Assembly (NCBI RefSeq): GCF_028583725.1
Contig: NZ_CP110680.1
Span: 806,001 to 870,000 of the forward strand
Length of the DNA stretch: 64,000 bases
Direction of reading: 5' to 3'
Source of the DNA: Cellulomonas fimi
GTDB taxonomy: Bacteria; Actinomycetota; Actinomycetes; Actinomycetales; Cellulomonadaceae
Part shown: in pieces, positions 54,167-63,386 of the stretch
Layout of the letters: every line of letters starts with the position of its first letter
How positions within the stretch are numbered: the first letter of the stretch is position 1
Position numbers and translations under genes: made by a program
Notes under the pieces: model-generated
What the model saw: the letters and a program-made list of their open reading frames with translations, nothing else
Databases searched by the model: none
Told to the model about the DNA's origin: nothing

Positions 54167-54370
54167 CAGGGACGTGCCGGCGAGCGGGCACGTGCGCCGG
54201 TTCCGGGCGGTCCGTGCAGGTTCCCGGGTCAAGCATGTGTCAAACTACGGTATCGCTGCCGTCTCCTGGGAGCGCGGCGGTGATCCCGGGGGCCACACTG
54301 GACCTGGGTGAGGATCCGACGCCGGACGGCGCGCGACGCAGCGGTCGCGCGGCGAGGACGGGAGGCCCCG

Positions 54371-55306
54371 ATGGTGCGGGACGACGTGGTGCTCGTGGGG
54401 CTGGACGGTTCGGCCGCCAGCCTGCACGCGCTGGACTGGGCGGCCGCCGAGGCCTCGGTCCGCGGCTGGGGGCTCCAGCTCGTGTGCGCGTACTCGCTGC
54501 CGTCGTTCACGGCCGCGTCCCTCGACGGCGGCTACGCGGCGCTCGACGACACCGCGATCCAGCAGGGCGCGAAGGCGGTGCTCGCCGAGGCGTCGGCCCG
54601 GGTCGCCGCCTCCGGTGTGCCGGTCACCGCGACCGTGCAGACCGGGGACGCCGCGGGCGTGCTGGTCGAGATGTCGCACCGCGCCCGGCTCGCGGTCGTC
54701 GGGACCCGGGGCCGTGGCGGCTTCGCGGACCGGTTGCTCGGCACGGTGTCGTCCGCGCTGCCGGCGCACGCCTTCTGCCCGACGGTCGTCGTCCCGCTCC
54801 GGGAGGGGGGCCGTGCTCTCGCCGACGACGCCGCGCTGCCCGCGGTCAAGCCCGTCCGCCGGATCGTCGTCGGCGTCGACGGGTCGCCGCAGGCCGAGCG
54901 GGCGCTGGCGTACGCGATCACCGAGGCCGCGGCCTGGGGCGCGGAGGTGCACGCCGTCGCCGGCGTGCCGGCCAGCTCGCTCAGCGGGGTGCTCGCGTGG
55001 TTGCCCGACACGGTCGACCACGACCAGGTGCTCAAGGACGTCGCCGAGGGGCTCAACGTGGTCGTGGACCGCGCGCTGCTCGAGCACCCCGAGGTCGTCG
55101 TGAAGCGGCACGCGCTCGACGGCGGCGGCGCCGAGCTCCTCACGGAGTTCTCCGTCGCGACCGACCTCATCGTCGTCGGGTCGCGTGGGCGGGGCGGGTT
55201 CGCCGGCCTGCTGCTCGGGTCGACGAGCCAGGCGGTGCTGCACCACTCGGACTGCCCCGTGATGGTCGTGACGAACCGCTGCCAGAAGGACGAGCAGGGC
55301 GCCTGA
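54371..55306 (+). CDS. Tandem universal stress protein
   Basis: 311 residues from the ATG at 54371 (GGAGG upstream; an earlier start at 54308 is less likely). Two Usp domains, each ending in the ATP-binding motif: VGTRGRGGFADRLLGTVSS and VGSRGRGGFAGLLLGSTSQ. Such proteins respond to stress, starvation or low oxygen. The 204-base leader contains TGTCAA/GTCAAG words near 54228-54243, which on the minus strand read TTGACA. Confidence 0.92.
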   Translation: MVRDDVVLVGLDGSAASLHALDWAAAEASVRGWGLQLVCAYSLPSFTAASLDGGYAALDDTAIQQGAKAVLAEASARVAASGVPVTATVQTGDAAGVLVEMSHRARLAVVGTRGRGGFADRLLGTVSSALPAHAFCPTVVVPLREGGRALADDAALPAVKPVRRIVVGVDGSPQAERALAYAITEAAAWGAEVHAVAGVPASSLSGVLAWLPDTVDHDQVLKDVAEGLNVVVDRALLEHPEVVVKRHALDGGGAELLTEFSVATDLIVVGSRGRGGFAGLLLGSTSQAVLHHSDCPVMVVTNRCQKDEQGA

Positions 55307-55324
55307 CGCGTCGCCGGGCCCGGC

Positions 55325-55813
55325 TCAGTCGTCCGCGGCCGGGTCCGCGGGCACGTCGGGCCGGCGCACGAGCGCCGACAGGACGACGGTCGACCGGGTC
55401 CGGGACACGAACGGCTCCGCCGCCAGGCGCTCCACGACCCGCTCCAGGTGCCGCATGTCCCGCGCGCGCACCTGCACGACGAGGTCCACGTCGCCCGTGA
55501 CGGTGCTCGCCGCGACCACCTCGGGGTACTGCTCGACCGCGTCGCGCATCGTCGCGGGGCTCGTGGAGCCCTGGCAGAACAGCTCGACGAACGCCTCGGT
55601 GTGCCAGCCCATCGCGGCGGGGTCGAGCCGCACGGTGAACCCGCGGATGACGCCCGCCGCGCGCAGCCGGTCCACCCGTCGCTTCACCGCGGGTGCCGAC
55701 AGCGACACCTGCTGCCCGACCTGCGCGAACGTCGCGCGCGCGTCCTGGGCGAGGACCCGCAGGATCGCGGCGTCGAGGGCGTCGGTGCCGGAGTCGTCTC
55801 GCACGAGGTCCAT
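55325..55813 (-). CDS. Lrp/AsnC-family regulator
   Basis: 162 residues from the ATG at 55813. Helix-turn-helix (LDAAILRVLAQDARATFAQV, APAVKRRVDRLRAAGVIRGF) and a RAM ligand domain (VVAASTVTGDVDLVVQVRA). Such regulators sense amino acids. It stands near the ddaH-rocD pair, which it might control. A 12-bp palindrome GCCGGGCCCGGC (55313-55324) sits between it and the convergent stress gene. Confidence 0.9.
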   Translation of the reverse strand: MDLVRDDSGTDALDAAILRVLAQDARATFAQVGQQVSLSAPAVKRRVDRLRAAGVIRGFTVRLDPAAMGWHTEAFVELFCQGSTSPATMRDAVEQYPEVVAASTVTGDVDLVVQVRARDMRHLERVVERLAAEPFVSRTRSTVVLSALVRRPDVPADPAADD

Positions 55814-56013
55814 CTTCCCGGACGTGGGGCGGCCCCGGTCCGTCCTGGGCGCGTGTCCGCGTTCGGGTGGCGACATCGGGGCGCACCCGACACCCTGGCG
55901 GAGATCGAACGAAAGGGAACGGATCGCTCAAGACCGACCATGCGCGTGCCGAAGGGATAGTCGAGCCCCGCCACCGCCGACCGGTGGAGGGGTCGTCATT
56001 CGGGGGGAGACGA

Positions 56014-57123
56014 ATGGACGTGGACTCGAAGGACAGCGTGACGCAGACCGTCGCGCCGGTGGACGGTGCCCGCACCGCGGCGCCCGCCGGCACGATCCCG
56101 ACGCAGCGCACCCGCGCGGGCGGGCCCCGCCCGCACGGCGGTCGCAGCCGTCGCACCTGGTACGTCGTGGCGGGCGGTCTCGCACTCGTCCTCGCGGGCA
56201 CGACGACCGGGGTGGCCGCCCAGCGGTCCGCCGCGCTGCGCGAGGAGCAGGTCGCCGAGGCCCGTCTGCGGATCTCCGCCGTGCTGCCCGCGGCGACGAC
56301 GGACGCCGGGGTCCGCGACGCGCTCGACGCGCAGGCCGCCACCGCCGTCTACACCTCCGCCCGGACCGCGGCGGCGACGTCCGCCCAGCAGGTCGTCGAG
56401 CACGCGCTCGCGACGCTCGTCGCCTCCCCGCAGGCCGGCGACGGCCCGCGGGGCCAGCTGTACACCGCGGCGGGCACCGTGAGCACCGCGATCGCCGGGC
56501 CGAACGTCAGCATCACCGCGCTGCGCACCGCGACCGGCGGCGTGCCCGGCCTGGAGAAGGCCGTCGTCGACGCGCAGGCCGCGTGGGTGGCCGCCGAGCA
56601 GGCCCGCATCGCCGCCGAGCAGGCCGCGGCGGCCGAGGCGGCGCGGCAGGCCGCGGCGCGGGCGTCCACGAAGACCATGGTCAAGCCGCGCTCCACGCGC
56701 ACGACCACGACCACGACGCAGTCGTCCGGCGGTACCGCGGCGCCCGCGCCGACCGGCGGCGTGCCCGCGGGCGGCAAGGTCTGCCAGGGCTCCGGCGGGG
56801 CGGCGGCCGAGGCGAGCGCCGGTGCGGTGGGTCAGGCCATCAACGCCTACCGTGCGTCGGCCGGACTCGGCGCACTGTCGATCTCGCGGTCCGGCAGCCT
56901 CACGTCGCACGCGCTGAACATGGCCGCGACGGGCGGGATCTGGCACTCGGGCGGCGACAACATCGTCGGGTGCGTGAGCAACGGCAGCGCGTCGTCGCTC
57001 GTGGCCGCGTGGTCGCGGTCGCCCGGGCACAACGCGCAGATGCTGCGCACCGACGTCTCCAGCATGTCGGTCGGCGCCGCCACGAGCGCCGGGTGGCTCT
57101 TCGGGGCTGTCCGCTTCAGCTGA
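56014..57123 (+). CDS. CAP-domain protein with membrane anchor and coiled linker
   Basis: 369 residues, ATG start after GGGGGGAGA. A basic cytosolic N-terminus, one membrane segment (about 50-68), an Ala-rich helical region (about 70-220, AEQARIAAEQAAAAEAARQA), a Thr/Pro linker, and a C-terminal CAP domain (INAYRASAGLGALSISRSGS, SRSPGHNAQMLRTDVSSMSV). It probably spans the wall with the CAP domain outside. Upstream, TCAA-16-GCCGAAGG near 55929-55956 weakly resembles a sigma-28 promoter. Confidence 0.87.
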   Translation: MDVDSKDSVTQTVAPVDGARTAAPAGTIPTQRTRAGGPRPHGGRSRRTWYVVAGGLALVLAGTTTGVAAQRSAALREEQVAEARLRISAVLPAATTDAGVRDALDAQAATAVYTSARTAAATSAQQVVEHALATLVASPQAGDGPRGQLYTAAGTVSTAIAGPNVSITALRTATGGVPGLEKAVVDAQAAWVAAEQARIAAEQAAAAEAARQAAARASTKTMVKPRSTRTTTTTTQSSGGTAAPAPTGGVPAGGKVCQGSGGAAAEASAGAVGQAINAYRASAGLGALSISRSGSLTSHALNMAATGGIWHSGGDNIVGCVSNGSASSLVAAWSRSPGHNAQMLRTDVSSMSVGAATSAGWLFGAVRFS

Positions 57124-57153
57124 CCCACGCCGGCCCGCCGCTGCGCGGGCCGA

Positions 57154-57191
57154 CGACAGGGCCCGGGCGACACGTCTTCCGGGCCCTGTCG
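57154..57191. terminator. Bidirectional terminator between the CAP gene and rocD
   Basis: A 13-bp perfect stem (57154-57166 with 57179-57191) and 12-base loop between convergent genes. Confidence 0.65.
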
Positions 57192-57281
57192 CGTCCGGAG
57201 GGAAGGGCAGTCCGGACGGATGGCGCGGCGCCGGGCCGCGCACCGTGCGTGGTGCGGGGCCTCGCGCCGGCCCGACGGCCG

Positions 57282-58502
57282 TCAGGGCAGCGCGTCGGCG
57301 AGGCGGTCGAGCGCCGTGTCGAGGTCGGCGGGCGACATCGTGAGCGGCGGTGCGATGCGGATGGTGCGCCCGTGCGTGTCCTTCGCGAGCACGCCGCGCT
57401 CCAGCAGGCGGCTGCACAGCTCGCGGCCGGTCGCGGGACCGCCCGGGCGTCCGGGGGCGACGTCCATCCCGGCCCACAGCCCGACGCGTCGCACGGCGGC
57501 GAGCCGCCCCGCGTCGACCAGGGCGTCGAGGCGCCCGCCCATGTGGGTGCCGAGCTCCCGCGCCCGCGCCTGCGGCTCGCCGGTCGCGAGCAGGTCGACC
57601 ACGGCGAGGCCCACCGCGCAGGCCAGCGGGTTGCCGCCGAACGTCGACCCGTGCGTGCCCGCGGTGAGGACGCCCAGGACGTCGTCGCGGCCCACGACGG
57701 CGGACACCGGGACGATGCCGCCGCCGAGCGCCTTGCCGAGCGTGACGAGGTCCGGCCGGACGCCCCACAGCTCGCTCGCGAGCGTCGTCCCGGTGCGGCC
57801 GAGTCCGCTCTGGATCTCGTCGACGACGAGCAGGACGTCGGCCGCGGTGCACGCCGCGCGCACGGCCGGCAGGTAGTCCGGCGGCGGCACGACGACGCCC
57901 TGCTCGCCCTGCACGGGCTCCAGCAGGACCGCGACGGTGTCCTCGTCGAGCTCGGCCTCCAGCGCCGCCGCGTCGCCGTACGGGACCCGCACGAACCCGG
58001 GCGTGTACGGACCGAAGCCGTCGCGCGCGTCCGGGTCGCCCGAGAACGACACGATCGTCGTCGTCCGGCCGTGGAAGTTGCCGTCGACGACGACGATGCG
58101 CGCACGGCCTGCGGGCACGCCCTTGACGTCGTAGCCCCACTTGCGGGAGGCCTTGATCGCCGTCTCGACGGCCTCGGCGCCCGTGTTCATCGGCAGCACC
58201 ATCGGCGTGCCGACGAGGAGCGGCCCGACCAGCGCCGCGAGCCGGTCGGCGAACGGGTGCAGCAGGTCGTGGTCGAACGCGCGCGACGTGAGCGTGAGCC
58301 GGTCGAGCTGCGCGTGGGCCGCCGCGACGAGCGCCGGGTGCCGGTGCCCGAAGTTGAGCGCGGAGTACGCCGACAGCAGGTCCAGGTAGAGCCGGCCGTC
58401 GGTGTCCGTCACCCAGGAGCCCTCGCCGGAGACGAGGGTCACGGGCAGCGGGTCGTAGTTCCGCGCGAGCGTCGACGTCCGGGCGTCCTGCAGCGCGGTC
58501 AT
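57282..58502 (-). CDS. rocD: Ornithine aminotransferase
   Basis: 406 residues, ATG start. Class III aminotransferase signatures: NTGAEAVETAIKASRKWGYD, FHGRTTTIVSFS, VVDEIQSGLGRTG and the pyridoxal-phosphate lysine in LVTLGKALGGG. It converts ornithine to glutamate semialdehyde. It is two bases after the amidinohydrolase gene on the same strand, so both form one arginine-catabolic operon. Confidence 0.94.
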   Translation of the reverse strand: MTALQDARTSTLARNYDPLPVTLVSGEGSWVTDTDGRLYLDLLSAYSALNFGHRHPALVAAAHAQLDRLTLTSRAFDHDLLHPFADRLAALVGPLLVGTPMVLPMNTGAEAVETAIKASRKWGYDVKGVPAGRARIVVVDGNFHGRTTTIVSFSGDPDARDGFGPYTPGFVRVPYGDAAALEAELDEDTVAVLLEPVQGEQGVVVPPPDYLPAVRAACTAADVLLVVDEIQSGLGRTGTTLASELWGVRPDLVTLGKALGGGIVPVSAVVGRDDVLGVLTAGTHGSTFGGNPLACAVGLAVVDLLATGEPQARARELGTHMGGRLDALVDAGRLAAVRRVGLWAGMDVAPGRPGGPATGRELCSRLLERGVLAKDTHGRTIRIAPPLTMSPADLDTALDRLADALP

Positions 58503-58504
58503 CG

Positions 58505-59353
58505 TCAGTCTCCCGTCGGTGCCCCGGCCGGACGGATCTCGAGCGTGCAGCACTTCGCGCCGCCGCCGCCCTTGAGCAGCTCCGTGGTCTCGACCGGGAT
58601 GGGGGTGTACCCGCGCTCGCGCAGCGCGGCGGCGAGGTCGGTCGCGGCGGGCGCGACGACGACGTTCTGCCCGTCGGAGACGGCGTTGAGGCCGAGCGCG
58701 ACGGCGTCCTGCTCGGTCGCGAGCACCGCGTCCGGGAACAGCTGCTGGAGCACCGACCGCGACCCCGCGGAGAACGCGGGCGGGTAGTAGGCGATCTGCG
58801 GGTCGCCCGGGTCGCTCGACAGGACCGCCAGGGCGGTGTCGAGGTGGTAGTAGTGCGGGTCGACCAGCTCGAGCGACACGACGGGCCGGCCGAACAGCTC
58901 CTGCGCCTCGGCGTGCGCGGCCCGGTCGGTGCGGAACCCGGTGCCCGCGAGGACCATGTCGCCGACGACGAGCATGTCGCCCTCGCCCTCGTTGACCTGC
59001 GCCGCGGTGTGCGTGACGAAGCCGCGGTCGGCGAACCACTTCTGGTACGCCGGGCCCTCCGGGCCGCGCTCGGGGTAGCGGAACCGCGCCGAGTAGACGA
59101 CGCCGTCCACGACGGTCGCGCCGTTCGCCGCGTAGACCATGTCCGGCAGGCCGTCGATCGGCTCGATGGTGTCGACGCGGTGGCCCAGGTCGAGGTAGGT
59201 GTCGCGCAGCGTGCGCCACTGCCGGACGGCCAGGTCGACGTCGGTGTACCGCGTCTTGTCCATCCAGGGGTTGATCTCGTACGAGACGGTGTAGAAGCGC
59301 GGCTCGCACATCAGGTAGTGGCGGCGCGTGGCACCGGGGGCGGTCGTCGTCAT
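58505..59353 (-). CDS. DDAH-like amidinohydrolase, possibly arginine dihydrolase
   Basis: 282 residues, ATG start. The guanidine-modifying fold shows MCEPRFYTVSYEINPWMD, VYAANGATV, NEGEGDML, DPHYYHLDTALAVL with the catalytic histidine, and the nucleophile in GGGGAKCCTLEIRP. It is usually annotated as dimethylargininase (ddaH). The EINPWM block and the AANGA asparagine also fit the arginine dihydrolase type, which turns arginine straight into ornithine. The partner rocD uses ornithine, so I favour that reaction; this is inference. Confidence 0.88.
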   Translation of the reverse strand: MTTTAPGATRRHYLMCEPRFYTVSYEINPWMDKTRYTDVDLAVRQWRTLRDTYLDLGHRVDTIEPIDGLPDMVYAANGATVVDGVVYSARFRYPERGPEGPAYQKWFADRGFVTHTAAQVNEGEGDMLVVGDMVLAGTGFRTDRAAHAEAQELFGRPVVSLELVDPHYYHLDTALAVLSSDPGDPQIAYYPPAFSAGSRSVLQQLFPDAVLATEQDAVALGLNAVSDGQNVVVAPAATDLAAALRERGYTPIPVETTELLKGGGGAKCCTLEIRPAGAPTGD

Positions 59354-59414
59354 CGTGCTCCTCGTGGGGACGGCGGGAACGGACGGCAGTCATGTCGAGC
59401 CTAGGGGCCGCCCG

Positions 59415-59497
59415 TGACGCAAGCCGACACCGCGGATTGCGCGTCGGAGGCAGATCTGTTGCGTCGCTCGCGGATCCGGCGTCGATCCGTTGCGTCA
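59415..59497. promoter_or_regulatory. Repeated TTGCGTC boxes upstream of the ddaH-rocD operon
   Basis: TGACGCAA at 59415-59422, TTGCGTCG at 59459-59466 and TTGCGTCA at 59490-59497; the latter two share ATCTGTTGCGTC/ATCCGTTGCGTC. The first is the inverse of the third. They lie 62-144 bases before the ATG at 59353. The spacing of 31 bases (three turns) between the last two fits an Lrp/AsnC oligomer. Confidence 0.5.
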
Positions 59498-59950
59498 GAG
59501 GTGGTGCGCCTCGTCCTGCCGCGCCTCCGACGTCGCCAGCCGCAACGCGCGCCGCACCATGAGCGCCAGGAACGGTGCCGCCGCCGCCCGGGTCAGCGCC
59601 GCCGGCACCGGACCGGCCAGGTGCACCGACTCCGTCCACGACACGCGCGCGCTGTCCGCCCCCAGCGCCACGACCTCGATGCGCGCCGTCCCGCGCAGCA
59701 CCCGCCCGACCTTCGTGAACTCCGCGACGCCCGGTGCGTCGCCCTGCGGCGGGTCGAACCGGTCGACGCGCATCCGGTCGACGAGCCCGCCGCCGCCCCG
59801 GCGCGCCCGCGGACCCGTCACCGCGACCACGTAGCCGTCCGCGACGTCGACCCGCGTCAGCGGGACCCACCGCGCGTGGTTCCGCGCGTCCGCGACCAGG
59901 TCCCACGCGCGCGGGGCCGGCAGGGGGAGGACCTGCGTCGTCGTCGTCAT
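59495..59950 (-). CDS. SRPBCC-family protein
   Basis: 151 residues, ATG start. A START/Bet v1-like lipid or metabolite pocket is suggested by VLPLPAPRAWDLVADARNHA and RWVPLTRV at the start and a long C-terminal helix. Ligand unknown. It lies upstream of ddaH on the same strand; the box at 59490-59497 overlaps its stop codon. Confidence 0.75.
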   Translation of the reverse strand: MTTTTQVLPLPAPRAWDLVADARNHARWVPLTRVDVADGYVVAVTGPRARRGGGGLVDRMRVDRFDPPQGDAPGVAEFTKVGRVLRGTARIEVVALGADSARVSWTESVHLAGPVPAALTRAAAAPFLALMVRRALRLATSEARQDEAHHL

Positions 59951-60129
59951 CGTGTCTCCCTCCGCGGGTCGACCGCCGCCCGTCGTCCCCCATCCTGCGG
60001 TGCTCGGCGCGGGTCGGCGCGGCGGGCCGGCGCGCGGCGTCGCCGCGGTGCAGCCGGGCCGGTGCCGGGCGGGTGCGGGCGGGGCCGCCGTGCACGAGAG
60101 GGCGCCGCGGTCGGGGTAGCGTCGTCCAC

Positions 60130-61122
60130 ATGGAGACGCGGGTTCTGGGACGCACGGGTCGGAGCGTCGGGGTCGTCGGCCTCGGCTGCTGGCAGCTGGG
60201 AGGGGACTGGGGCGACGTCGGCGACGACACCGCGCTGGAGATCCTCGACGCCGCCGTCGACGCGGGCGTCACCTTCCTCGACACCGCGGACGTCTACGGC
60301 GACGGCCGCTCCGAGCGCCTCGTGGGCCGCTTCCTCGCCGCCCGCGGCGGGACCGGGTCCGGGCTGACCGTCGCCACCAAGATGGGCCGCCGCGCCGACC
60401 CGCACGTCGCCGACGCCTACACGCTCGACGCGTTCCGCGGCTGGACCGACCGCTCGCGCGCCAACCTCGGCGTCGACACGCTCGACCTCGTGCAGCTGCA
60501 CTGCCCGCCCACGGCCGTGCTGTCGCGCGAGTCGACCTACGACGCGCTCGACACGCTCGTCGACGAGGGCCGCGTCGCGGCCTACGGCGTCTCGGTCGAG
60601 ACCGTCGAGGAGGCGCTCACCGCGATCGCGCGACCGAACGTCGCGTCGATCCAGATCATCCTCAACATCTTCCGCCGCAAGCCGCTCGACGAGGTGCTCC
60701 CGGCGGCCGTCGACGCCGGGGTCGGCATCATCGCGCGCGTGCCGCTCGCGTCCGGGCTGCTGTCCGGCAAGTACGACGAGCACACGACGTTCGCCGCCGA
60801 CGACCACCGGAGCTTCAACCGGCACGGCGAGGCGTTCGACGTCGGCGAGACGTTCTCCGGGGTGCCCTACGACGTCGGCGTGGCCGCCGCGCGCGAGGTC
60901 GCCGCGCTCACGCCCGCGGGCGCGACCACCGCGCAGCTCGCCCTGCGCTGGATCGTCGAGCAGCGCGGCGTCTCCGTCGTCATCCCCGGCGCCCGCACGC
61001 CCGACCAGGCGCGCGCGAACGCGGCCGCCGCGGACCTCGCGCCGCTGGGAGCGGACACGTCGGAGCGCCTGCGCGCGATCTACGACGAGCGCGTCCGGGA
61101 GCACGTGCACGCCCGCTGGTGA
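60130..61122 (+). CDS. Aldo/keto reductase
   Basis: 330 residues, ATG start. TIM-barrel with the catalytic tetrad Asp/Tyr in FLDTADVYGDGRSE, Lys in VATKMG and His in LVQLHCPP; the NADPH region is VVIPGARTPDQARAN. Substrate unknown. A TAGCGT -10 box at 60116-60121 is eight bases before the ATG, suggesting a very short or absent leader. Confidence 0.9.
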   Translation: METRVLGRTGRSVGVVGLGCWQLGGDWGDVGDDTALEILDAAVDAGVTFLDTADVYGDGRSERLVGRFLAARGGTGSGLTVATKMGRRADPHVADAYTLDAFRGWTDRSRANLGVDTLDLVQLHCPPTAVLSRESTYDALDTLVDEGRVAAYGVSVETVEEALTAIARPNVASIQIILNIFRRKPLDEVLPAAVDAGVGIIARVPLASGLLSGKYDEHTTFAADDHRSFNRHGEAFDVGETFSGVPYDVGVAAAREVAALTPAGATTAQLALRWIVEQRGVSVVIPGARTPDQARANAAAADLAPLGADTSERLRAIYDERVREHVHARW

Positions 61123-61256
61123 CCCGCGGGCCGGCCGTCGCGGTGACGGTGCACGTCACGAGCGCCGCACGGCCGGTCCCGTCACCGGGCCGCCCGGTCC
61201 CGCACCCGCCGCGCACCCTGTCGGCGGGCGCGCGGCGGCGCCGAGCAGGGCGGACG

Positions 61257-62084
61257 TCAGGACTCGTCCGGCGCCGAGCTCTGGTCCGGGACCTTGGGGG
61301 TGCGGCGGCCGGACAGCGCGCGGAGCCGGCGACCCGCGCCACGCTGCTCGGGGACCGCGGTCAGCGTCGGCAGGACCGGTGCGCCGTCCTTGCGGTCGGC
61401 GACGATGAGCTTCGGCGTCTCGCCCGCGGCCACGACGATCGTCTCCGGGAACCGCGGCGGCGGCGGGCCGAACGCGGCGCGCGCACCCTGGACGACCGTC
61501 CGGCCGAGCGCGCGGGCACCCGTCACGCCGACGACCGCGCCGATCCCGTAGGGCACGAGCCGCCCGAGCGCGAGACCCGTGTGGCGGGTGAGCTGCGTGC
61601 GGACCATCTTGCGGGTGAGCGTCGAGTTGACCTTGCGGACCGTCGCCATCGGCATGCGCGTGAGCAGCACGCGCGCGGCGTTCGACGACGTGAACTCGGC
61701 CGCGTCACCCAGCACCTTCGCGCCCGACTCGCCGAGGATCGTCGCCAGCAGCAGCGCGCGCCGGCGCTCGACGTCCTCCACGTCGATCCCGTGGACGCTC
61801 GCCACGGCCAGCGCGAACGCCGCCGACGCGCCGAAGAACGTCGCCACGTCGCTCGCGGTCAGGGTGATCGCGAGGCCGGTGCCGACGGCCGGAGCCGCGG
61901 CGGCCGCACCCACGGCGCCACCGGCGGCTGCGACGACGACCAGGTACTCCTTCTCGAGGAGCCGCACGAGCTCCTCGGGCGTGGCCTCGGGGTTGCGACG
62001 GCGCAGCGAGTCGACGTGCGCGTGGATGGTCGACGACGGGATCGTCACCGCCTTCGCGAGGGCGGCCTCGACGAGACGCGGCAT
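61257..62084 (-). CDS. Hypothetical protein, possibly EcsC-like
   Basis: 275 residues, ATG start. An N-terminal helical part (PEATPEELVRLLEKEYL), a Gly/Ala-rich hydrophobic stretch (about 48-95, GTGLAITLTASDVATFFGAS), a further hydrophobic helix (about 180-200) and a charged tail. The layout recalls EcsC-type proteins but I cannot confirm it. It lies four bases after the OsmC gene on the same strand. Confidence 0.5.
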   Translation of the reverse strand: MPRLVEAALAKAVTIPSSTIHAHVDSLRRRNPEATPEELVRLLEKEYLVVVAAAGGAVGAAAAAPAVGTGLAITLTASDVATFFGASAAFALAVASVHGIDVEDVERRRALLLATILGESGAKVLGDAAEFTSSNAARVLLTRMPMATVRKVNSTLTRKMVRTQLTRHTGLALGRLVPYGIGAVVGVTGARALGRTVVQGARAAFGPPPPRFPETIVVAAGETPKLIVADRKDGAPVLPTLTAVPEQRGAGRRLRALSGRRTPKVPDQSSAPDES

Positions 62085-62088
62085 CGCG

Positions 62089-62655
62089 TCAGCGCTCCCC
62101 GGTCACCGTCAGGGTGACCGCAGCCCCGTGCTCCAGGGTGCGGCCGACGGTGCAGTGCTGGTCGACCGCGCGGTGCACGACCGTGAGCAGGCGCTCGCGG
62201 GCGGCCGGGTCGAGGCTCGACAGGTCGACGACGAGCTCCTCGGCGAACGCGGGGTAGCGGTCCTCGGTGTCGTGCGCCATGCCGCTGACCTTGATCGTCA
62301 CGTCGACGTCGTCGCCGAGCCGGTGCGCGAGGGCCGCGTCGGACGACAGGCCGCTGCACGCGGCGAGCGCGATCTTCAGCAGCTCGCCGGGCGTGAACCG
62401 GCCCTCGTCGCCGATGGACCCGATGAGCACCTCGGCGCCGCGCGACGAGCGGCCCGTGTACTGGCGCTTGCCGGTGCGCTCGACCCACAGCTCGGTGTCG
62501 CCGGCGTTCTTCGTCACGTCGGGCGTCGTCGGCACCGCGTGCACGGGTGCGGGCGTGGTCTCCTGCGCGGGCGCCGCGGACTCGGCCGCGGGCGCGTCGG
62601 GGGCGGTCGGGACCGCCTGCGGGGAGGCGCCCTGCACCGTCTGGTCGGTCGTCAT
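62089..62655 (-). CDS. OsmC-family peroxiredoxin-like protein
   Basis: 188 residues from the ATG at 62655. A 45-residue Ala/Pro/Thr-rich extension precedes the OsmC core. The two redox cysteines are in ALAACSGLSSDAAL and DQHCTVGRTL. OsmC proteins reduce organic hydroperoxides. The extension is not typical and may be unstructured. Confidence 0.88.
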   Translation of the reverse strand: MTTDQTVQGASPQAVPTAPDAPAAESAAPAQETTPAPVHAVPTTPDVTKNAGDTELWVERTGKRQYTGRSSRGAEVLIGSIGDEGRFTPGELLKIALAACSGLSSDAALAHRLGDDVDVTIKVSGMAHDTEDRYPAFAEELVVDLSSLDPAARERLLTVVHRAVDQHCTVGRTLEHGAAVTLTVTGER

Positions 62656-62774
62656 GCGCTCGATCCTGCCACGCGGCCGTCCGCGCGACCGCTCGGCCCG
62701 TGTTCGCCGTGCGAGGACGAGGTGCGGATCCCGTCGACGCCGTGCGGGCCGCCGGGTGCGCTGCCGCCGGGTGG

Positions 62775-63206
62775 TCAGTCGCCGGTGACGACCACGTCGA
62801 GGTAGTGCTGGTTGTACATGAGGCCGACGACGTTGCCGAACGGGTCGACCACGGCCGCGGTCACGAACCCGGCCCCGTACTCGGTGAGGGGCTGGAGCGG
62901 CGTCGCGCCCGCGGCGAGGAACTCGTCGAGCGCCTTCTGGACGTCGTCGACCGCCCAGTACGCGACGATCCCGCCCGGCTCGCCGGTGCGCAGCCCGGGC
63001 AGCGCGAAGCGGCGGTCGATGATGCCGAGCTCGGTGCCGTGGTCGCCCAGCCGGAACTCGAGGTAGCTCGGCGGTGCGGGCGGCTCGGGGCGGGCGTAGT
63101 ACGGCTGCACGCCGAGGAGGTCGGCGTACCAGGCGCCGGCGGCGGGGACGTCGTCGGCCCACAGCGAGAGCGTCGAGATCCCGCGGAGCGTGACCGGTGC
63201 GGCCAT
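62775..63206 (-). CDS. VOC-family (glyoxalase-like) protein
   Basis: 143 residues from the ATG at 63206. Paired beta-alpha-beta units with GISTLSLWADDVPAAGAWYA and VVDPFGNVVGLMYNQ are typical of the vicinal oxygen chelate fold. Enzyme activity cannot be told from sequence. Confidence 0.83.
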   Translation of the reverse strand: MAAPVTLRGISTLSLWADDVPAAGAWYADLLGVQPYYARPEPPAPPSYLEFRLGDHGTELGIIDRRFALPGLRTGEPGGIVAYWAVDDVQKALDEFLAAGATPLQPLTEYGAGFVTAAVVDPFGNVVGLMYNQHYLDVVVTGD

Positions 63207-63386
63207 GACCGTTCCTTCCGTCGTGGGCTGGTTCGTCCACGGTACCGACGGGGTCCGACACGTGATCCGGGCACGTCGCCGGCTCGGACGGGGCCTCACG
63301 ACGGGCGCGCGGCGTGTGGCTGGACGACACCCCCGCCACGCGCCAGGGTGAGCGTGCCGGTGGTGGTCGTCACGACGGAGGTCGGG

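Noticed and set aside
55929-55956. Sigma-28 promoter before the second CAP gene
   Set aside because: TCAA-16-GCCGAAGG matches poorly in both boxes. It is mentioned in that gene's entry but is too weak to list as a site.
55455-58787. 1110-codon plus-strand frame
   Set aside because: Crosses asnC, the CAP gene and rocD in wrong frames; composition is not protein-like.
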